Assembly (NCBI GenBank): GCA_963576725.1
Contig: OY755251.1
Span: 40,042,692-40,106,691 of the forward strand
Length of the DNA: 64,000 nucleotides
Direction of reading: 5' to 3'
DNA from: Azorinus chamasolen
Taxonomy: Eukaryota; Mollusca; Bivalvia; Cardiida; Solecurtidae
Positions 24,832-35,270 of the stretch are shown here, one piece after another. The stretch's first letter is position 1. Each line of letters starts with the position of its first letter. The position numbers and the translations under genes were made by a program. The notes under the pieces were generated by a model. The model saw nothing but the letters and a program-made list of their open reading frames with translations, was not told the origin of the DNA and ran no database searches.

Positions 24832-25080
24832 ATGGTAATATGTGCTGCCTATGGGTGTATCCCTGCCTATGGGTGTAGCTCCTAATCCGACAGAGACTAA
24901 ATAGGATTATTTAAATTACCTAAAAACGAGAAGTTCAAGAAAATGTGATGTGATTTATATTGGGTCAGATTACATTTTGTCCCGATGGCTGTTTTCCGTG
25001 AAATTTATACTAGAGAAAATAGTGTAGTGGAAGACTTGGGTCTACAATTATAAAAAAAAGGATATGCTACTGTCAAGAAA
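24832..25080 (+). pseudogene. Possible THAP-type zinc finger relic
   Basis: From ATG 24832 the frame gives a start with CAAYGC, then NPTETK, a stop, and on re-framing LFKLPKNEKFKKM followed by a C-rich and W-containing stretch. THAP domains of P-element-type transposases and related proteins begin with M-x-x-C-x2-x-G-C, then a phenylalanine and proline-containing F-x-x-P-K. The resemblance is partial, with in-frame stops near 24899 and 24946, so this would be a dead fragment. It could also be chance. Confidence 0.25.
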
Positions 25081-26940
25081 ACCTGTAGTGTATCGCTAGG
25101 TAAGCGATTTGAGTTATCTGTAGTTTTGTTTATACAGGAGTATCTCCCTTTTTTAACTGTTAGTTAGATTTCATTCATTTGTTGTTTATCAAAGTAAGTT
25201 CACTTTAAACTTCGTTTTGTTTGTTTTATACCTTATAAAAATTAGTACTGTGTATATATTCAAATGAGTGAGGCGGTTGGTCAATCGAAATAATTAATAT
25301 GAATAAAATATGTTTATATGCTAATTTGCTGAAGTACCTCAAACTAATGGAAGCTGTATACAAATGCTGAGACTGGCGCAAGCTTATTCAACGATCACTG
25401 CTGGTTATTTTGTGATCAGGGCACTGAATATTCGTAGAACTTTCAGTGACGGCTTTATATACTTATGTATAGAAGCTTATATCGTTGGTTTTTGACTGAT
25501 AGAGTATTGCACTAATTAAGGTTAAAGACTGGCGAATATATTGTCTGCTTGGGCTACGTAATTGTGCAGTTACCTGTTCTTTGAATGGGCTAAGTAACTG
25601 TCCTCTGAGTTCTCTCTTTGGGCATGAAAATTGCACGTTTAAGATTGTCCAACCAGCCTTTAATAATATTATACTGCTATTTCATAGCGGTCTCAGATTT
25701 AGCTGAGGCATTGAGATAGTGTTGCTCAGACTGATATAGCCTGGGGTTATATTCGGTTAGAAGCAGGTTTGCTGAAGACCGTGCTCAAGGTTCGGAGCGT
25801 TGCTGAACCGTCTGCCTGAGGCCGTCTTTTTGAAGCCATCTTTTTGAGCTGTCTTTTTGAAGCCGTCTTTTTGAGGCAGTGTTTTCGAGCCGGGCTCGGA
25901 ACATACTGCAGGCAGGCTTCAAAGCGTTAGTTTTATAAGCTTCTTGAAGCAGGTTTAATACACTGCTCAAGATAGGTTTCAGAGCGTAGGGTTACATACA
26001 TGCTTTGAGACATAGGGTCTGATACGTAGGTTTGAAGTCACAGTAGTGTTGAGATAGCTTCAAACCACAGGTTTCAACAGGGTTTGATGCTTAGGGTCTC
26101 AACTCTCATAGCCTAGGGTTATATAGCTCACATTTATACAGTTTCATGACATAGCTTGAGGATTTTCTTCAAGCACCATTTTGAAGTTGAGGCATCGACC
26201 AGCCGTCTCGCTGGCTTGGGGCTGTAGTAGTTGTTCACAGTTATAGTTTATTGTTTAATTGTTGGCCCCAAAGCTGAGGTATTGTTGATCACCATAACAT
26301 AGGTTTTTGTATATAATTTCATGTTTTCATAGTGTTCGTCTCTGGCAAAGTAGCCTCAGAACACCATACATTCATCACCGGCTAGCATAGCCCAGCCACA
26401 TCATTTTTATAGTTTCAAGCCCTGTGCTGTGTTTGGCTCAAGACATTGTCACCTTACGGAACGCCCGAAATATTTAAAAAGGTCTGAAGCTGGGTCTTGT
26501 CATTGGGGCATCACCTAGCATCCTGACAGCTACATTCTGTTATAAATGTGACTTAGGTCTAGCACTGTAGGTTAATGGGCTTTTTCTTCGTGGGAAATTA
26601 TTCTAAACAAAGGTTTTGTTAACAGCGTAAACCAAAATCACACAGGAACCGTCTGATCAGGATATGCTCTGATTGCTTAGTCCGTAGACTTATTTCTTTA
26701 GATTCGATCAGGGGCCGATCGTTTAATAACAGCAGACGACAATTTTAAGTAATAAATTAACCCTATAACATATTTTAAACCGGAAGTAATTTATCAGTCT
26801 GTTTAAATCATCTGGTTGGATAAATAAAAATAGACTAACTGGAAAAACCAATATCTTACTTATTACACAATGAGTTAAACTTTATAAACCTAATGGATAG
26901 GATGTATACTTGTGTACACAATTAATTAAACAATTTTTTT
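25081..26940. other. No gene recognised
   Basis: A tract at 25800-25980 repeats GAAGCCGTCTTTTTGAGC-like units two or three times. Words such as TTTCAGAGCGTAGGGTT recur loosely to 26100. A family-B MITE relic lies near 26645-26700. No protein or RNA gene is supported. Confidence 0.4.
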
Positions 26941-26952
26941 TATATATATACT

Positions 26953-27423
26953 ATGACAAATTATTGTGAAATCCGGAAGCATCCGTGGTCCAAAGAAGAT
27001 TTTCGTAAGGCTTTTCCATTATTTTTTATGGCTAAGCGGGGGGATGAATTTATTTATTTTGTACATTATATAACAATTCGTTTGAGGGCGTTTATCACGA
27101 GTATGAATGAGTTTGATGACGATATTAATTTATATTGCCCTATAATAGGAATCAGCTGGTCTATATGAATAAAGAATACATGCAAATGGTGGAGAATCGA
27201 GAAGACGGAGTTATGCAATAAAAGTTGTAAGAAGGACTACTGTAAGGTTCATCTTGCTCGTTTACGGATGAGCGCGGGGACAAAGTCCTGTAATATCTGC
27301 GGGAGAGGAGTTAAAAATAAATATTGTGTATATTACAGGTGTGGATATAATAAAATACAATGTAGAGAAAGACAGCGGGAGGATAGAGCTTTCAAAAAGA
27401 GGTTAAACGCCTGGTGTCTATAG
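26953..27423 (+). pseudogene. Small cysteine-rich protein, first gene of the second viral-like cluster, broken
   Basis: A 71-codon frame (26953-27168) ends at a stop. A second frame (about 27180-27423) then gives a cysteine-rich stretch with CNKSC, YCKVHLARLR, KSCNICGRG, YCVYYRCG and a basic tail. The paired C-x2-C groups suggest a small zinc-binding protein. Small proteins with the CKVHLARLR-type word accompany polymerase B genes in related invertebrate elements as I recall them, but no function is known. The two parts may be one gene with a frameshift or two genes. It lies just upstream of the repeat protein and polymerase on the same strand. Confidence 0.4.
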
Positions 27424-27504
27424 ATATTTCTATTTGAAGAAATATAATTTATATTTTATATATATATACCAATAAAGAATGGTAAAAAAATATTTTCAGA
27501 GAAA

Positions 27505-27870
27505 GTGAAATCTTTCAGAGAAGAGTATTATAAAGAAACCGGCGTAAAGCCTCCATATCCGCGATCTAAAGCGGCTCTTCATAAGCTGCAAAAACATTTT
27601 AAAAAAATATATAACAACGTTGAAACTTCCTCAAATAACCCTTATCCGCGATCTAAAGCGGATCTTAAGGAATTACAAGAAAAGTTAGAAAAATTTAGGA
27701 CAACGGGGGAACTTCCGCCACCAGCCCGAGAACCAACTCTCACTTATGGTGAGAGAGCGAGAGAGTTGAGAAATGAATTTGAAAGAGAAACCGGTGAGAG
27801 ACCACCTTATCCACGAAGAAAAGTGGATTTTCTAGAGCTAGAATTTTTTTTTAAAAAATATGTCAGATAA
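27505..27870 (+). CDS. Repeat protein with three PYPRSKA-type units
   Basis: A 121-codon frame of charged, probably helical sequence holding three imperfect units: PPYPRSKAALHKLQKHFKK, NPYPRSKADLKELQEKLEKF and PPYPRRKVDFLELEFFFKK. A linker with PPPAREPTLTYGERARELR precedes the last unit. I do not recognise the family. The unit looks like a short basic, proline-capped helix, which might bind DNA or protein. A GTG is the first start in frame. ATG 27479 lies one frame off, so a small indel may separate the true start. The stop overlaps the start of the polymerase N-terminal fragment (27860), suggesting a joint transcript. Confidence 0.5.
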   Translation: MKSFREEYYKETGVKPPYPRSKAALHKLQKHFKKIYNNVETSSNNPYPRSKADLKELQEKLEKFRTTGELPPPAREPTLTYGERARELRNEFERETGERPPYPRRKVDFLELEFFFKKYVR

Positions 27871-29210
27871 AAAATTTAATTTCCACCAAACCCCAAAAGC
27901 ATTCGGAAGGTACCTACGCAGTTGGAGGGTAGATGTACCAGTAGGACATATCGATTTGACACCGTTTCTTGAATACGCTAAGCCTAAAATTCATAAAAGA
28001 TTGGAAGAAAAAGTATTACCGCGTATTATATAATCAAAGTAAACATAAATCCTGTAAGTATTTCTGTGAGAGATGCTTCCATGGTTACACCCGTAAAGAC
28101 CGACTCGAAGCCCATAAACCAGACTGCCGAGGGAATGGTCAAACTGCAGTGCGAGTTGATATGCCAAAGGAAGGAAAAAATAAACTCACATTTATTAATC
28201 ACCAAAAACAACTTCCAGTTCCCTTTATCATTTATGCGGACTTTGAATCTCTTACCAGAAAAATAGAAGGAGTCGAATTAGACTCTTCAAAAAGTAATAC
28301 TAGGAACACCCAATACCACGAAGCCAGTAGTTATTGTTACATAGTAGTCAGGTATGATGGTAAAACAGAAACCCCAGTTGAGTATAGAGGACCAAACGCT
28401 GCTGAACATTTCCTTAATTCATTATAAAAAGAAGAACAGAAAATAAATACCATATTCGCTAAACCTAAGAAAATGTTGATGACTAAAACAGATAAGGAAA
28501 ACTATAGAAAGTCTACAATCTGTCACTTATGTCAAAAACCTCTCGAGGGTGACTCTGTCCGCGACCACTGCCACATCACCGGAAAATATCGGGGAGCGGC
28601 TCATAATAAGTGTAACCTAAAATTGAAAATTGAACCCTTAAAAACTGCCATTCCGGTGGTCTTCCATAATCTTAGGGGATATGACTCTCATTTAATTATG
28701 TAGGCAATTTCAAAAATGAAAGGAGAAATAACGTGCATTCCAAATAATACGGAAAAATATATATCCTTCAGCCTCAATCAGCTACGTTTTATAGATAGTT
28801 TCCAATTCCTTCTTTCTAGCCTTGATAGACTAGTGTTAAGCCAATCCTCCGGAGGCCTTTAAAATTACTACCCAGTATGAACCCGACGTGGTAAGGCGTT
28901 CATTACTAGTGAGGAAGGGAGTCTACCCGTATGAGTATATGGACGATTGGAATCGTTTTAATGAGGAAAAATTATCACCAATGGAATCCTTTTACAGTTC
29001 ATTAACGTTGTCAGGAATCAGCGAAGAAGATTATAAACATGCACAAGAAGTATGGGATAAATTTAGTTGTAAGACATTAGGCGACTACCATGATCTATAT
29101 AATCGAACCGATGTCTTACTTCTTGCGGATGTCTTTGAGGAATTTCGGAAAACATGTAGAATCAATATGGCCTCGATCCAGCACATTATTATACAAGCCC
29201 AGGTTATAGC
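27860..29210 (+). pseudogene. Protein-primed DNA polymerase B, N-terminal and exonuclease part only (copy A)
   Basis: Family: protein-primed PolB of Polintons, adintoviruses and relatives, which replicates linear DNA from a terminal protein. Seen: an N-terminal piece (27860-28033) with AFGRYLRSWRVDVP; then after apparent deletion a zinc-like C-x2-C...H block (28060-28130); Exo I YADFES near 28245; an endonuclease VII-like C-x2-C...VRDHCHITGKYRGAAH block near 28525-28615; Exo II FHNLRGYDSH near 28660; and Exo III YNRTD near 29095. The sequence then stops matching after a block with DPAHYY. Palm motifs (SLYPS-like and DTDS-like) are absent. Breaks: stops at 28425-28427 and 28701-28703, frameshifts near 28835 and 29165. 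It cannot make an active polymerase. Confidence 0.85.
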
Positions 29211-30692
29211 CGCTTTTTTACCCGCATCCACCTTCTTAGGGTCTTTAACTTTCGTTACTTTCTCTATAATCTCCGGTTGTGTTTCCATAATCTCCGGTTG
29301 TGTTTCCATAATCTATATTTGTAGGTCTTTCACAGTGTTTAATTGTGCTGAGTATGGCTGTTAGTGGGGCTAAGTACGTACCATAACGGTGATAAAGTTC
29401 GCAAGTAGCAGCGCTTATTGCATGCCCAACAAATGGGTCTTCCTTCAGGTCAGTAACAAGTAAATTCTATCGGTCATCCGGGATCGGTAGTAGGTAAGCC
29501 GCAAGTTTGCTATATAACTGAAGACTTACAGTACCAAGCGTCTTTTGAGTATAGAGGACCATTTCCTTAATTCATTATAAAAAGAAGAACAGAAAATAAA
29601 TACCATATTCGCTAAACCTAAGAAAATGTTGATGACTAAAACAGATAAGGAAAACTATAGAAAGTCTACAATCTGTTACGTATGTCAAAAACCTCTCGAG
29701 GGTGACTCTGTCCGCGACCACTGCCACATCACCGGAAAATATCGGGGAGCGGCTCATAATAAGTGTAACCTAAAATTGAAAATTGAACCCTTAAAAACTG
29801 CCATTCCGGTGGTCTTCCATAATCTTAGGGGATATGACTCTCATTTAATTATGTAGGCAATTTCAAAAGTGAAAGGAGAAATAACGTGCATTCCAAATAA
29901 TACGGAAAAATATATATCCTTCAGCCTCAATCAGCTACGTTTTATAGATAGTTTCCAATTCCTTCTTTCTAGCCTTGATAGACTAGTGTTAGCCAATCCT
30001 CCGGAGGCCTTTAAAATTACTACCCAGTATGAACCCGACGTGGTTAAGGCGTTCATTACTAGTGAGGAAGGGAGTCTACCCGTATGAGTATATGGACGAT
30101 TGGAATCGTTTTAATGAGGAAACATTATCACCAATGGAATCCTTTTACAGTTCATTAACGTTGTCAGGAATCAGCGAAGAAGATTATAAACATGCACAAG
30201 AAGTATGGGATAAATTTAGTTGTAAGACATTAGGCGATGATCTATATAATCGAACCGATGTCTTACTTCTTGCGGATGTCTTTGAGGAATTTCGGAAAAC
30301 ATGTAGAATCAATATGGCCTCGATCCAGCACATTATTATACAAGCCCAGGTTATAGCCGCTTTTTTACCCGCAGCCACCTTCTTAGGATCTTTAACTTTC
30401 GTTACTTTCTCTATAATCTCCGGTTGTGTTTCCATAATCTCCGGTTGTGTTTCCATAATCTATATTTGTAGGTCTTTCACAGTGTTTAATTGTTTTGAGT
30501 ATGGCTGTTAGTGGGGCTAAGTACGTACCATAACGGTGATAAAGTTCGCAAGTAGCAGCGCTTATTGCATGCCCAACAAATGGGTCTTCCTTCAGGTCAG
30601 TAACAAGTAAATTCTGTCGGTCATCCGGGATCGGTAGTAGGTAAGCCGCAAGTTTGCTATATAACTGAAGACGTACAGTACCAAGCGTCTTT
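28383..30692. repeat. Tandem duplication of ~1.15 kb across polymerase and a convergent gene end
   Basis: 28383-29545 and 29546-30692 are head-to-tail copies, nearly identical. Differences seen: copy B lacks 14 bp after AGTATAGAGGACC, lacks 6 bp in the GGCGACTACCATGATC region, and has one base fewer or more near 28840 and 28890, plus a few substitutions. Both copies share the TAG at 28701 / 29854, so the gene was already dead before duplicating. The junction (…GCGTCTTTTGAGTATAG) has only a few bases of microhomology. Confidence 0.9.
29546..30355 (+). pseudogene. PolB exonuclease fragment, duplicate copy B
   Basis: Second copy of the endonuclease VII-like block (29670-29770), Exo II (about 29815) and the following polymerase segment to the DPAHYY block (about 30340). 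It contains the same nonsense codon as copy A. In this copy the 6-bp deletion removes the first residues of the Exo III block (the YHD before LYNRTD). It runs head-on into the minus-strand gene at 30392-30781. Confidence 0.85.
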
Positions 30693-30781
30693 GTCATACT
30701 CGCCCCCAACCTGATCTCATAGCGGGTGTAAAGCTTCTCTATCTCTTCTTTACTCAAGTCTTCAGCATGATCTGCAGACAT
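30392..30781 (-). CDS. Unrecognised viral-cluster protein (LSKEEIEKLY... type)
   Basis: A 129-codon open frame starting at ATG 30781. The N-terminus has charged helix DLSKEEIEKLYTRYEIRLG, the middle MTKTLGTVRLQLYSKLAAY and DPFVGHAISAATCELYHRYG, then a hydrophobic patch. The C-terminal 20 residues are short GNTTGDY repeats, probably read-through into decayed sequence. I associate this protein with capsid/ATPase clusters of invertebrate Polinton-type elements, but its function is unknown. A Penelope-like copy is inserted directly before the ATG, separating it from the membrane-protein and ATPase genes with which it probably formed one leftward block. A second truncated copy of its 3' end lies at about 29230-29540 owing to the tandem duplication. 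Confidence 0.45.
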   Translation of the reverse strand: MSADHAEDLSKEEIEKLYTRYEIRLGASMTKTLGTVRLQLYSKLAAYLLPIPDDRQNLLVTDLKEDPFVGHAISAATCELYHRYGTYLAPLTAILKTIKHCERPTNIDYGNTTGDYGNTTGDYRESNES

Positions 30782-31385
30782 GACGGTAGTACTCTATGAT
30801 GGTATACTCTTAAACTTGGATACAGGAGGAGCTTACCAGACTCATGTATTACTTTTTCCCTGTCGTGCCCTTAACGGCTTACCTGCAGGTGCTCTGACTT
30901 CAGCAAAGTCATTGAGTACATATTTGATGGATTGTCACAGTTATTATGCTATGTTTTACATGTTGTCCTGTGTTCACCGTCGTCTATGTTGTGGGTAAGT
31001 CCAGCTGGGATACCTTTATTTACAATATTTGTAAAGCTAGGTTGACTTTGAGAGAAGTGTGAAGTTAGGACGTCCGTAAACCGGTTTAAACCCCCAGTGG
31101 TGTTTTTGCTGCTGACCGTGCCAAGGCGGTACTCTCTTTGTCACCCTTCCTTTTGTTTGCCTTGCGTCTTTGTGCTTGTGGTTTGTTCATGTTGTGGAAC
31201 GTTTGTCCATGGTTCTTGTGTGTCTTTTGGTGTTTTCTTTGTTCGTTTCGTGTGTGTGTGTGCGCGTTTGGGTGTGTGGTTGTGTGTGTGTGTGTGTCAT
31301 GCTGTCTATCGGTGTTTTGGTGGTGGTTGCGTCTTGCATGTGGCTTTGCCTGCTTGACTTTACTACTTTTCCATTTACCTAGGTA
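30778..31385 (+). mobile_element. Penelope-like repeat copy 6, inserted in the viral-like cluster
   Basis: Plus orientation: starts with GTAGTACTCTATGATGG, continues with CTTAACGGCTTACCTGCAGG and AAAGTCATTGAGTACATA, then GTAAACCGGTTTAAACCCCC near 31077, GCCAAGGCGGTACTCTC, a GT-rich block and CCTGCTTGACTTTACTAC. It separates the gene at 30392-30781 from the membrane protein at 31379-31603. Confidence 0.6.
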
Positions 31386-31603
31386 CAGCTTTGATTGACC
31401 TCCCATAGCCAGGGCGGCTCTCCATCCTTCGGTGGCGAGTACACCGGTGGTTGGGTGCTGTTTTTTTCTGTCTCAATAAGCGAGTCTATAATCTCATCAC
31501 ACTCCATTGTTATACACACACACTTCCCAACTTTAATTAAGAGTTCCCAACAGAAAAAGAATAGCAATCCACCGAATAAAGCAACATAAAAACTTTTAAT
31601 CAT
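31379..31603 (-). CDS. Small membrane protein of the viral-like cluster, C-terminally truncated
   Basis: A 74-codon frame. Residues about 4-24 are a strong hydrophobic segment (YVALFGGLLFFFCWELLI), followed by cysteines and an acidic-polar tail. Its ATG at 31603 overlaps the stop of the packaging ATPase (ATGA-like overlap at 31600-31603), typical of compact viral gene blocks, so it was probably co-expressed. The last residues read into or abut the PLE insertion near 31385, so the natural C-terminus is unknown. No family recognised. Confidence 0.45.
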   Translation of the reverse strand: MIKSFYVALFGGLLFFFCWELLIKVGKCVCITMECDEIIDSLIETEKNSTQPPVYSPPKDGEPPWLWEVNQSCT

Positions 31604-32208
31604 ATTATAATTCTATAGTTACTTGGTTGGGAAGTATTTAAAATCAACTTAGCGTGTTTAGTTTTAGCCAACCGAATTATAAGCCTCTCAGAAGTCGGGA
31701 TAACATCGTTCTCACGCAGACATTCCTCAAATGAGTCTCGGTCCTTACAGTGAAAAAGAGCGACCCAGCGTGTTTGCTCCCGAAGGTCTTTGAGAACTGA
31801 ATTGTACTTCTGAGTTAAAACCCAAACCGATTGCTTCGCATGCCGGCCACTAAACGCCAATTCGGAAAGCATATCTTTCTTTTTGGTAAGTTGCCTGTTA
31901 GCGGACATATCATCGATAATATACAAGTTCGGTTCGCCCTGGAATACCTGGTAGAAACCGCGCAGGCAGTCATTAAGACGTTCACCCGGATTTACAACGT
32001 AAACATCTTTATCTGTCAAAATCCACGATCGTTCTTGGTAAGTCTTATTGTGCTTAAATGTCGGACAGATGATAACAATATGATTAAATATTCCGTAAAA
32101 CGGACCCTCAAGTAAGTTTAGGGCGAAGACCGTTTTTCCACACCCTGTCATTCCACAGATAATCGCTGAGTGAGGTTCTTTAGTAAAGTGCTGAGACGAA
32201 TCTTCCAT
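31600..32208 (-). CDS. Packaging ATPase (A32/FtsK-HerA-like), full open frame
   Basis: Predicted 202-residue DNA-packaging ATPase of a Polinton/adintovirus-type element. Walker A GMTGCGKT at residues 19-26, Walker B LYIIDDMS at 95-102, then SGRHAKQSVWVLTQKYNSV at 120-138 (sensor or arginine-finger region by position) and EECLRENDVIP near 161. Length fits compact ATPases of this group. The start ATG 32208 overlaps the end of the capsid gene (stop near 32180), and its stop overlaps the next ATG at 31603, so MCP, ATPase and membrane protein form one leftward block. It is the only clearly intact virion gene in this cluster. It differs from the ATPase at 10-14 kb in all inter-motif sequence and has no zinc finger, so it is another lineage. 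Confidence 0.85.
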   Translation of the reverse strand: MEDSSQHFTKEPHSAIICGMTGCGKTVFALNLLEGPFYGIFNHIVIICPTFKHNKTYQERSWILTDKDVYVVNPGERLNDCLRGFYQVFQGEPNLYIIDDMSANRQLTKKKDMLSELAFSGRHAKQSVWVLTQKYNSVLKDLREQTRWVALFHCKDRDSFEECLRENDVIPTSERLIIRLAKTKHAKLILNTSQPSNYRIII

Positions 32209-32856
32209 TTTCTATATTCAGCTGTGCGTCCATAATGATGTAGAGGTACATGTTTAAAGCACCATTCGCTTCCGCTTCTTTAGTAATCTGGATCGTAATA
32301 CCCTCACTCGCGTTGTCTAGACGTCGTCCATTACCATGCAAACTATCATCATCGGTAGACCTCAGGTCCAGCCAAAGTGCAAATTCTTCAGTGAGGTAAT
32401 TTGCGAATTTACAGGCGTGCATCCCTCAATCTTTCGCAACCATAGCCAATTCGGGATGTCGTTTAAACCCTCCAGCCATAAGCTTCCTAGCTTCATTCCA
32501 CAGCTGGTAGGGACGCATTTCTTTAGCATAGAGCTGGTTTGGAACTCCTTCTACCATTACCTCCACCTTAGTAATTTTTGGGTTATAGAAGGCCTCGCTT
32601 TGTGGGGCAAATGCATCTTCCGGCTCCTTAAATAGTATTAAAACTACTTTCATAGACCTGGCGGGGACGTTCAGGTTTATATTCCATAGTGTATCAGATT
32701 TATCTTTTGGAATCTTCCGGTGGCGTAAAACACGGTCGTATAAGATAGACATCCTCCATTCATACTGTTGGCGGGTGTTATCAGCCAACTCCTTATTAGT
32801 GACCATCTCGAACTCCAATGCAATTCCATCTATAGAGAACACAATATCGGCGTTTT

Positions 32857-34145
32857 TTATGCCCCCAACGGTGGGCATATAGTAGTCGCATTGTCCGTCC
32901 TTCCGTCTGTTCGTCCTTCCGTCTGTCCGTCTGTCCGTCCGTCCTTCCGTCCGTCCCAAATTCGTGTCCGGTCTGTAACTTCTTCATCAATCAATCGATT
33001 TCAATATAACTTGCCACAAATGTTCACCAGACAGAGACGATGTGTCGCGTTCCACTCCCTGGTACATGGGTCAAAGGTCAAGGTCACAGGGTTCAATTAC
33101 TTTGTCACAAATTTCGTGTCCGGTCTGTAACTTCTTCATCTATCAATGGAATTCAATATAACTTGACACAAATGTTCACCAGACAGAGACGATGTGTCGC
33201 ATTCAGCTCCCAGGTCCATGGGTCAAATGTCAAGGTCACAGGGTACAATTACTTTGTTACAAATTTCGTGTCCGGTCTGTAACTTCTTCATCTATCAATG
33301 GATTTCAATATTACTTAACACAAATGTTCACCAGGCAGAGACGATGTGTCGCGTTCAACTCCCAGGTCCATGGGTCAAAGGTCAAGGTCACAGGGTACAA
33401 TTACTTTGTTACAAATTTCGTGTCCGGTCTGTAACTTCTTCATTTATCGATGGATTTCAATATAACTTGCCACAAATGTTCAACACACAGAGTCAATGTG
33501 TCGCGTTCAACTCCCAGGTCCATGGGTCAAAGGTCAAGGTCACAGGGTACAATTACTTTGTCACAAATTTCGTGTCCGGTCTGTAACTTCTTCATCTATC
33601 AATGGATTTCAATATAACTTCACACAAATGTTCACCAGGCAGAGACGATGTGTCACGTTCAACTCCCAGGTCCATGGGTCGAAGGTCAAGGTCACAGGGT
33701 ACAATTACTTTGTCACAAATTTCGTGTCCGGTCTGTAACTTCTTTATATATCAATGGATTTCAATATGATTTGGCACAAATGTTCACCAGACAAAGATGA
33801 TGTGTCGCTTTCAACTCCTTGGTCCATGGGTCAAAGGTCAAGGTCACAGGGTACAATTACTTTGTTACAAATTTGGTGTCCGGTCTGTAACATCTTTATC
33901 TTTCAATGGATTTCAATATAACTTGGCACAGATGTTCACCAGACAAAGACGATGTGTCACGTTCAGCTCCCCGGTCCATATGTCAAAGGTCAAGGTCTCA
34001 GGGTACAATTACTTGTTTGTCTGTGGATGGATTTCAAAAGAACCTGGCACAAATGTTCACCACACAAAGACGATGTGTCAACTCCCTGGTCCATGGGTCA
34101 AAGGTCAAGGTCACAGGGTACAATTTTTGGGGGCATTTGTCACGT
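32857..34145. mobile_element. Tandem-repeat insertion element 1 (152-bp units) inside the capsid gene
   Basis: Bounded by ATGCCCCCAACGGTGGGCAT on the left and TTGGGGGCAT on the right, so its ends are short inverted copies. Next comes a TCCG/CTGT simple repeat (32895-32955), then about seven 152-bp units. Each has TTCGTGTCCGGTCTGTAAC, TCAATGGATTTCAATATAAC, GTTCACCAGACAGAGACGA and GGTCAAAGGTCAAGGTCACA. All units read open in one frame, giving a spurious repetitive protein. No transposase inside: non-autonomous. Confidence 0.85.
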
Positions 34146-34189
34146 GACTGTGACATCTATTGTTTCTGACTGGATCACACGGCTGTATT

Positions 34190-35270
34190 CATTATGTCTC
34201 CCCCCATATTTATATGGGGGAGACATATTGTTTTCGTGAGAGTTGTCTGTCTTGTCTGTCTGTCTGTCCGTCTGTCCGTCTGTCCGTCTGTCCGTCTGTC
34301 CGTCTGTCCGTCTGTCCGTCCGTCCGTCTGTCTGTCTGTCCGTCACACTTTTTGTCCGGACGATAACTTCAATATGCCTAATGCCAGTTGATTGAAACTT
34401 CATATATGGAAAGAGCATAATGAGAGGAAGTGTCATGCACAAGGTCCATTACTCTGGCTTCACTAATATAGGAGTTATTGCCCCTTGTAAAAACAAATCA
34501 CACTTTTTTGTCCGGACGATAACTTCTATATGGCTCATGTTATTGGATTGAAACTTCATAAATCGAAAGATCATAACGAGAGGAAGTGTCATGCACAAGG
34601 TCCATAACTCTGGCTTCACTAATATTGGAGTTATTGCCCTTTGTAAAATAAATCACAATTTTTTGTCCGGATGATTACTCCTATGTGACACACTTTTTTG
34701 TCCGGACGATAACTTCTATATGGCTCATGTTATTGGAGTGAAACTTCATACATGGAACGATCATAATAAGAGAAAGTGTCATGCATAAGATCCTTAACTC
34801 GAGCTTCAATAAATTTAGAGTTATTGCCCCTTGTACATTTGTTTAATTCTTTCTTGTCCGGACGATAACTCCTACATGGATGATGGCTCTTGCCATCGTA
34901 TTGAAACTTCATACATGGAAAGAGCATGATGAGAGAAAGTGTCATGAACAAGGGCCATAATTCTGGCTTCAATACTTTTGGAGTTATTGCCCTTTGTTAC
35001 ATTTTTTGGCCGATCAATAACTCCTGTTCGACTGATGCTATTGGAATGACATTTTATTTTTGGAAAGAGCATGATGAAAGTAAGTGTCATGCACAAGGGC
35101 CATTAATCTGGTATCAGTATTTTTGGAGTGATTAGCTGTTATCATTTTCTTTTTGAAAAATGTAGTGTGGAAAACGCATAATGAGGGGAAGTATCATTCA
35201 TCAAGACCATAACATTTTTAGTGATTTCCCTTTACATATTGCTTTATTAGAGGGGAGACATCCGTTTTTG
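34190..35270. mobile_element. Tandem-repeat insertion element 2 inside the capsid gene
   Basis: Begins with ATGTCTCCCCCCATATTTAT and the facing ATGGGGGAGACAT, then a TCTGTCCG array (34245-34345). It continues with four to five imperfect units of roughly 150-190 bp holding TTTTTTGTCCGGACGATAAC, TTGAAACTTCATA, GTGTCATGCACAAGG and GGAGTTATTGCCC. It ends near AGAGGGGAGACATCC at about 35255. It has the same general plan as element 1 but unrelated units, placed immediately beside it, so the capsid gene was hit twice or element 2 landed in element 1. Confidence 0.8.

Noticed and set aside
25785..25970. 61-codon minus-strand frame
   Set aside because: Made of short GAAGCCGTCTTTTTGA-type repeats; no protein family resemblance.
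33040..34239. Series of overlapping 80-130-codon frames beginning M-C-R
   Set aside because: They arise from the 152-bp tandem units of a non-coding insertion element and do not form a continuous gene.
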